Below, piece after piece: positions 59,604 to 64,000 of a stretch of 64,000 nucleotides of DNA; position 1 is the stretch's first letter; every line of letters begins with the position of its first letter. The notes beneath the pieces are model-generated. The model was not told the DNA's origin. It did not search any database and saw only the letters and a list, made by a program, of their open reading frames with translations. The DNA comes from Polymorphobacter fuscus. Its GTDB lineage: Bacteria; Pseudomonadota; Alphaproteobacteria; Sphingomonadales; Sphingomonadaceae. A program made the translations under genes and the position numbers. The stretch lies in the NCBI RefSeq assembly GCF_011927825.1, contig NZ_JAATJI010000001.1, forward strand, positions 1,984,001 to 2,048,000, in the 5' to 3' direction.

Positions 59604-62369
59604 CTACATTGCCCCGTGGCAGTGCTTGAATTTCTTGCCCGATTCGCACGGGCACAGCGCGTTGCGCGGTACGGACCGATGCCATTCGGCGAGATCCTCG
59701 GGGTCGACCTCGGTCAATTCCGCGGTCGCCGCCATCGCCCCCGCAAGCGCGCCGGCCGGCAGCGTCGACCCGAACATGTCGAGCGGCGGCAGCCGCCGCA
59801 GCGCACTGCCCGGCGCCTCGTTTTCGCCGGTCAGCGGATCGATGTGCGTCGTGATGAAATCGGGCATCGGCGGCAGCGCCGGCGCCTCCATCTGGAATTG
59901 CGCGTGTGACAGCATCCGCGTCACATCCTCGCGCACCGTCACCAGCATGCGTTCGAACAACGCAAAGGCTTCGGACTTGTACTCGTTGAGCGGCGTCTTC
60001 TGCGCATAGGCACGCAGGTGGATGACCTGGCGCAGCGCATCGAGCGTCGCCAGATGCTCCTTCCAGTGATGGTCGAGCGCCTGCAACAGGAAGTTCTTTT
60101 CGATCTGCACCCAGGTTTCGGGCGGCACCTGTGCCGATTTTTCGGCCATCGCCGCATCCGCGGCCGCGATCAGCCGATCGACGACGATTTCCGGATCGAT
60201 CGCGGCTTCCTTCGGCCATTCGGTGACATCGATCGGCAGCGCGAGAGTCGTTTTTACCGCGAGGTCGAGTTCCTCGATGTTCCACTGTTCGGGATAGCTG
60301 TTCGGCGGGCAATGGGTCGCGACCATGGCGTTGATGGTTTCGGTGCGCATGTCGACGACGACATCGCCGACCGTGTCCGAATCCATGATGTCGGCGCGTT
60401 GCTCGTACACGACCTTGCGCTGGTCGTTCATGACATCGTCATACTGGAGCAGCTGCTTGCGGACGTCGTAGTTGCGCGCCTCGACCTTCTTCTGCGCCGT
60501 CTCGATCGCCTTGGAAATCCACGGGTGGACGATCGCCTCGCCCTCCTCCAGCCCGTTGTTCATCATCCGGCTCAGCATCGACTGCTGGCCGAAGATGCGC
60601 AGCAGGTCATCGTCGAGCGACAGGTAGAAGCGGCTGAGACCTGGGTCGCCCTGGCGCCCCGACCGTCCGCGCAGCTGATTGTCGATGCGCCGGCTTTCAT
60701 GGCGCTCGGTGCCGAGCACGAACAACCCGCCGGCGGCCCGCACCGCCTCGCGCTCGGCCTGCACTTCGGCCTTGATGCGCGCGACGGCGGCCTCGCGCTC
60801 CGGTCCTTCCGGCAGGTCGCCGAGTTCGCGCGACACGCGCGCGTCGAAATTGCCGCCGAGCTGGATGTCGGTGCCGCGGCCAGCCATGTTGGTGGCGATG
60901 GTGACGGCACCCAGCCGCCCGGCCTGCTCGACGATATGCGCTTCCTGTTCGTGGAAGCGCGCGTTGAGCACGACATGCTCGACGCCTTCCTTCTTCAGGA
61001 ACTCGCTCAGCATCTCGCTTTTTTCGATGGAAACCGTGCCGACCAGGATCGGCTGGTTGCGCGCCGAGCTCTCGCGGATGGTCTTGACGATCGCCTTGTA
61101 TTTCTGCTCGGCGTCCTTGTAGAATTCGTCGTCGACGTCCTTGCGCTGCACGGGCTGGTTGGTCGGAATGACGACGACATTCAGCTTGTAGATGTCGAAG
61201 AACTCCGACGCTTCGGTCGCCGCGGTCCCGGTCATGCCGCCCAGCTTGGGATACATGCGGAAATAATTCTGGAAGGTGATCGAGGCCAGCGTCTGGTTCT
61301 CGGGCTGGATCTGGACGCCTTCCTTGGCTTCCACGGCCTGGTGCAGCCCGTCCGACCAGCGCCGGCCGTCCATCATGCGGCCGGTGAATTCGTCGATGAT
61401 CGTCACCTTGTCATTGCGGACGATATAATCGGTATCGCGGCGATAGATGACATTGGCGCGCAGCGCCTGGTTCAGATGGTGGACCGCCTGGGTATTCTCG
61501 AAATCATAAAGGTTCTCGCCTTCGAGAATCCCGGCTGCCGACAGCGCGCGTTCGGCCTTTTCGGTGCCGTCCTCGGTCAGGATCACCGATTTCTGCTTCT
61601 CGTCGACCTCATAATCTTCGGGCACCAGGGTCTTCACCATGGCGTCGACGATCATGTACATTTCCGACTTGTCATCGGTGGGGCCGGAAATGATCAGCGG
61701 CGTCCGCGCCTCGTCGATCAGCACCGAATCGACTTCGTCGACCACGGCGAAATTGAAGGGTCGCTGCACCATCTGCTCGCGGCTGTACTTCATGTTGTCG
61801 CGCAGGAAGTCGAAACCGAATTCGTTGTTGGTGCCATAGGTGATGTCGCTGGCATAGGCCTCGCGGCGCGTGGCATCGTCGATATTGGGGACGATGACGC
61901 CGACGGTCATGCCGAGGAACTTGTAGATCTGCCCCATCCAGTTGGCATCGCGCGCCGCCAGATAGTCGTTGACGGTGACGACATGGACACCCTTGCCGGC
62001 CAGCGCGTTGAGATAGACGGCGAGCGTCGCCATCTGGGTCTTGCCCTCGCCCGTCCGCATCTCGGCGATCTCGCCGCGGTGAAGAACGATGCCGCCGACC
62101 AGCTGCACGTCATAATGGCGCTGTCCCAGCGTGCGCTTGGCCGCTTCGCGCACCGTCGCAAAGGCTTCGGGCAGAATGTCGTCGAGCGTCTTGCCGGCGG
62201 CCAGCTCGGCCTTCAGCTTGTCGGTCTGGCCCTTCAGCGCATCGTCCGAGAGGGCGGAAATCTGGGGTTCGAGCGCGTTGATTCGCGCCACCACCGCGCC
62301 AAGCGACTTGACGTATCGTTCATTGCTGGACCCGAAGAGCCGCTTGGCGAGACCGCCGAAACCGAGCAT
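59604..62369 (-). CDS. secA: Preprotein translocase ATPase SecA
   Basis: The motor that pushes preproteins through SecYEG. The 921 residues start [20 protein letters not shown], with Walker A 'MRTGEGKTQ', the DEAD-like '[16 protein letters not shown]', 'GRAGRQG'-type helicase motif '[17 protein letters not shown]', and the C-terminal zinc motif '[13 protein letters not shown]' that binds SecB. AGGAAG precedes ATG 62369; an upstream ATG 12 codons away is rejected. Convergent with the cytochrome gene with no room for a terminator. Confidence 0.98.
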   Translation of the reverse strand: MLGFGGLAKRLFGSSNERYVKSLGAVVARINALEPQISALSDDALKGQTDKLKAELAAGKTLDDILPEAFATVREAAKRTLGQRHYDVQLVGGIVLHRGEIAEMRTGEGKTQMATLAVYLNALAGKGVHVVTVNDYLAARDANWMGQIYKFLGMTVGVIVPNIDDATRREAYASDITYGTNNEFGFDFLRDNMKYSREQMVQRPFNFAVVDEVDSVLIDEARTPLIISGPTDDKSEMYMIVDAMVKTLVPEDYEVDEKQKSVILTEDGTEKAERALSAAGILEGENLYDFENTQAVHHLNQALRANVIYRRDTDYIVRNDKVTIIDEFTGRMMDGRRWSDGLHQAVEAKEGVQIQPENQTLASITFQNYFRMYPKLGGMTGTAATEASEFFDIYKLNVVVIPTNQPVQRKDVDDEFYKDAEQKYKAIVKTIRESSARNQPILVGTVSIEKSEMLSEFLKKEGVEHVVLNARFHEQEAHIVEQAGRLGAVTIATNMAGRGTDIQLGGNFDARVSRELGDLPEGPEREAAVARIKAEVQAEREAVRAAGGLFVLGTERHESRRIDNQLRGRSGRQGDPGLSRFYLSLDDDLLRIFGQQSMLSRMMNNGLEEGEAIVHPWISKAIETAQKKVEARNYDVRKQLLQYDDVMNDQRKVVYEQRADIMDSDTVGDVVVDMRTETINAMVATHCPPNSYPEQWNIEELDLAVKTTLALPIDVTEWPKEAAIDPEIVVDRLIAAADAAMAEKSAQVPPETWVQIEKNFLLQALDHHWKEHLATLDALRQVIHLRAYAQKTPLNEYKSEAFALFERMLVTVREDVTRMLSHAQFQMEAPALPPMPDFITTHIDPLTGENEAPGSALRRLPPLDMFGSTLPAGALAGAMAATAELTEVDPEDLAEWHRSVPRNALCPCESGKKFKHCHGAM

Positions 62370-62516
62370 GGACTTCCTAACGCACGAGGCATTGAATAAA
62401 GGCACGGCGCGGCCGCAGGGCCGGCCATGGACGGCAGCGATGTAGGAGCGCGTGCGCCCTTCGTCAATTGCACCCCCTCCAGCGCGCGCCGACGGCAGCC
62501 CGCGGCAGGCGCCAGC

Positions 62517-62873
62517 TCAGGTCGGACGCAGGTCCGGCGCCGGCGACCCGTCGGCGACGGACGGCGCCGTGTCGACCCGCGGCGCTGCAGGCGTGATCGG
62601 CAGCCGCTTCGATTTGCGCCGCAGGCCGAAATTGACGGCGCGCCGCACCCGCGGATAGCGCTGCGTATGGCGCAGGTAACGCCGCCGCGCCCAGCGGGAA
62701 TTGCGCAGCACCAGGGCAAAGCCGAAACCGAAGATGAAGATGCCCAGCGGGCCGGGAGTCGGGATGCCGATAATCGGTGCCAGCAGCATCAGGAGGACGC
62801 CCAGGCCCAGCTGGAAAACGCGGAATGGCTGGCTGCGAACGAGCGTATCGAGAAAGGCCGGACGCTTCACCAT
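62517..62873 (-). CDS. Small membrane protein (PGPGW-like), unknown function
   Basis: A 118-residue protein with two adjacent membrane helices (about 17-37 and 41-58) joined by 'IPTPGPLGIFIFGFG', followed by an Arg-rich cytoplasmic stretch ('NSRWARRRYLRHTQRYPRVR') and a Pro/Ala tail. The P-T-P-G-P-x-G turn recalls the PGPGW family of putative transmembrane proteins. It is upstream of secA on the same strand (147 bases) and divergent from the ComM gene. Confidence 0.65.
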   Translation of the reverse strand: MVKRPAFLDTLVRSQPFRVFQLGLGVLLMLLAPIIGIPTPGPLGIFIFGFGFALVLRNSRWARRRYLRHTQRYPRVRRAVNFGLRRKSKRLPITPAAPRVDTAPSVADGSPAPDLRPT

Positions 62874-63010
62874 GACCTGCGTCTAGGCGGCAGTTATGGC
62901 AACAACAAGGTGGCATTCTGGCCAGTTTGCTACCCGGGCTTGAGGCCGGCGGCATCGCCTTCTACTGTCGCTGCGGGGTCGCCTGTTGCCGGGTGAAAAA
63001 GGGGTTTTTC

Positions 63011-64000
63011 TTGGTCGCTCATGTCGGGACGGTGGCGTTTCTCGGGCTCGAGGCGCGGCGCGTCGATGTCCAGGTGCAGATTTCCAGCGGTGCCGCCGGC
63101 TTTCTGACCGTCGGCCTGCCCGACAAGGCGGTGAAGGAAAGCCGCGAACGCGTCCAGGCGGCGCTGCACGCCATCGGGCTGGCGTTGCCGCCACGCCGTG
63201 TCGTCGTCAACCTGTCGCCGGCCGACCTGCCCAAGGAAGGGTCGCATTATGACCTGCCGATCGCGCTCGGGCTGCTCGGTGCCATGGGCATCATTGCTGC
63301 CGACGCGCTGGAAGGCTTTCTGGTCGTCGGCGAGCTCGGTCTTGATGGACGGCTGGCGCCGGTACCGGGGGTGTTGCTCGCCGCACTGCACGCCGCCGAG
63401 CACGAGCTCGGACTCATCTGCCCGGCGTCGCAGGGCGGCGAGGCGGCCTGGGCCGGCGAGGTCGATGTCATCGCCGCGCCCGATGTGCTCAGCCTGCTCA
63501 ACCATCTAAAGGGCACGCAACTGCTGTCGCCGCCGGTGCGCAGCCTTGCCGAACTGGTCCGCTCCGGCCCGGACATGGCCGAAATCAAGGGGCAGGAAAC
63601 TGCCAAGCGCGCTGTCGAAATCGCCGCCGCGGGGGGCCACAACCTGCTGATGTCCGGGCCACCCGGATCGGGCAAGTCGCTGCTTGCCGCGGCGCTTCCC
63701 GGCATCCTGCCCGAACTGACCCCCGCCGAAGCGCTCGAAGTGTCGATGGTCGCCTCGATGGCCGGGGAGCTGGAGGGCGGGCGCCTGGTCCGCACCCGCC
63801 CGTTCCGCAGCCCCCACCACAGTGCCTCGATGCCGGCACTGGTGGGTGGTGGCGCCCGCGCCCGGCCCGGCGAAGTCAGCCTTGCCCATCTCGGCATCCT
63901 GTTCCTCGATGAGCTGCCCGAATTCCAGCGCGGCGTGCTCGATTCGCTGCGCCAGCCGCTGGAAACCGGCACGGTGATGGTGGCGCGCGCCGCAGCCCAT
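63011..64000 (+). CDS. comM: ComM/YifB family Mg-chelatase-like AAA+ ATPase (3' end outside window)
   Basis: ComM is a branch-migration helicase that helps integrate foreign DNA in transformation; YifB is its common name elsewhere. The visible 330 codons hold the N-terminal ChlI-like domain ('[20 protein letters not shown]', '[19 protein letters not shown]', '[20 protein letters not shown]'), then the AAA+ Walker A '[16 protein letters not shown]', '[19 protein letters not shown]' and Walker B '[15 protein letters not shown]'. The frame is open to the edge. The start is probably TTG 63011 with AAGGGG six bases upstream; GTG 62993 would add six residues. No ATG fits the family start. Confidence 0.92.
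   Translation, partial: MVAHVGTVAFLGLEARRVDVQVQISSGAAGFLTVGLPDKAVKESRERVQAALHAIGLALPPRRVVVNLSPADLPKEGSHYDLPIALGLLGAMGIIAADALEGFLVVGELGLDGRLAPVPGVLLAALHAAEHELGLICPASQGGEAAWAGEVDVIAAPDVLSLLNHLKGTQLLSPPVRSLAELVRSGPDMAEIKGQETAKRAVEIAAAGGHNLLMSGPPGSGKSLLAAALPGILPELTPAEALEVSMVASMAGELEGGRLVRTRPFRSPHHSASMPALVGGGARARPGEVSLAHLGILFLDELPEFQRGVLDSLRQPLETGTVMVARAAAH

Noticed and set aside
60018..62399. 793-codon open frame antisense to secA, and a 693-codon one antisense to fusA (55020-57101)
   Set aside because: Such long antisense frames are expected from strong GC codon bias; the sense genes are fully supported.

Overview
The window looks like a chromosomal segment of a high-GC alphaproteobacterium, most likely a sphingomonad. 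The grounds are the high GC content, the rpoZ-rsh pair, a spc operon without rpmJ, an S5 with a long Gly/Arg-rich N-terminus, a K+-independent H+-pyrophosphatase, and several acyl-CoA dehydrogenase pairs. The genus is inferred from gene content and style, not from any marker comparison. I saw no rRNA, tRNA, CRISPR array, insertion sequence or prophage. About 70 protein genes fill the window; the only gene-free stretch above 300 bases lies in front of rpsL.

Region 1 (1-3.2 kb): the 3'-truncated (p)ppGpp synthetase/hydrolase gene rsh follows rpoZ on the minus strand. Divergent from it is a stand-alone rpsD that ends in a run of four hairpins. Region 2 (3.2-17.3 kb) is the accessory, catabolic part. 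It holds two large/small pairs of acyl-CoA dehydrogenases, an acyl-CoA ligase and an HD-domain protein, mostly with the same GGGGAGA leader before the start codon. katG, a small unknown gene, a structured intergenic repeat and a tightly overlapped minus-strand operon (lgt, midA-like, GNAT, pgeF) lie between the pairs. Region 3 (17.3-36.3 kb) is housekeeping: dnaB, sodB, prs, mutT, an M48 protease, accA, trmB, metK, lnt, hppA, thiL, nusB, a Gly/Trp-rich lipoprotein, trpS and murJ. A Baeyer-Villiger-type flavin monooxygenase sits between trmB and metK.

Region 4 (36.3-58.2 kb) is secB plus the str, S10, spc and alpha ribosomal blocks in one minus-strand array: rpsL-rpsG-fusA-tuf, rpsJ through rpsC to rpsQ, rplN to rplO, secY-adk, then rpsM-rpsK-rpoA-rplQ. 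Between adk and rpsM lie two linked exported proteins of unknown function and a plus-strand Rv2179c-like exoribonuclease; a TTGACT-17-TAGCAG promoter then restarts transcription before rpsM. The long gaps of the array carry strong hairpins, including a stem followed by five T between rpmD and rplO, and a hairpin plus an extended -10 promoter between rplO and secY. These suggest that the array is divided into separately tuned units.

Region 5 (58.3-64 kb): a membrane-anchored triheme cytochrome c runs tail to tail into secA with six bases between stop codons. A small membrane protein and the start of a ComM/YifB ATPase close the window.

No single new system is demonstrated. The best candidates for a second look are the exported gene pair with exonuclease inside the ribosomal array, the hairpin segmentation of that array, the folded repeat after katG, and the paired acyl-CoA dehydrogenase module.
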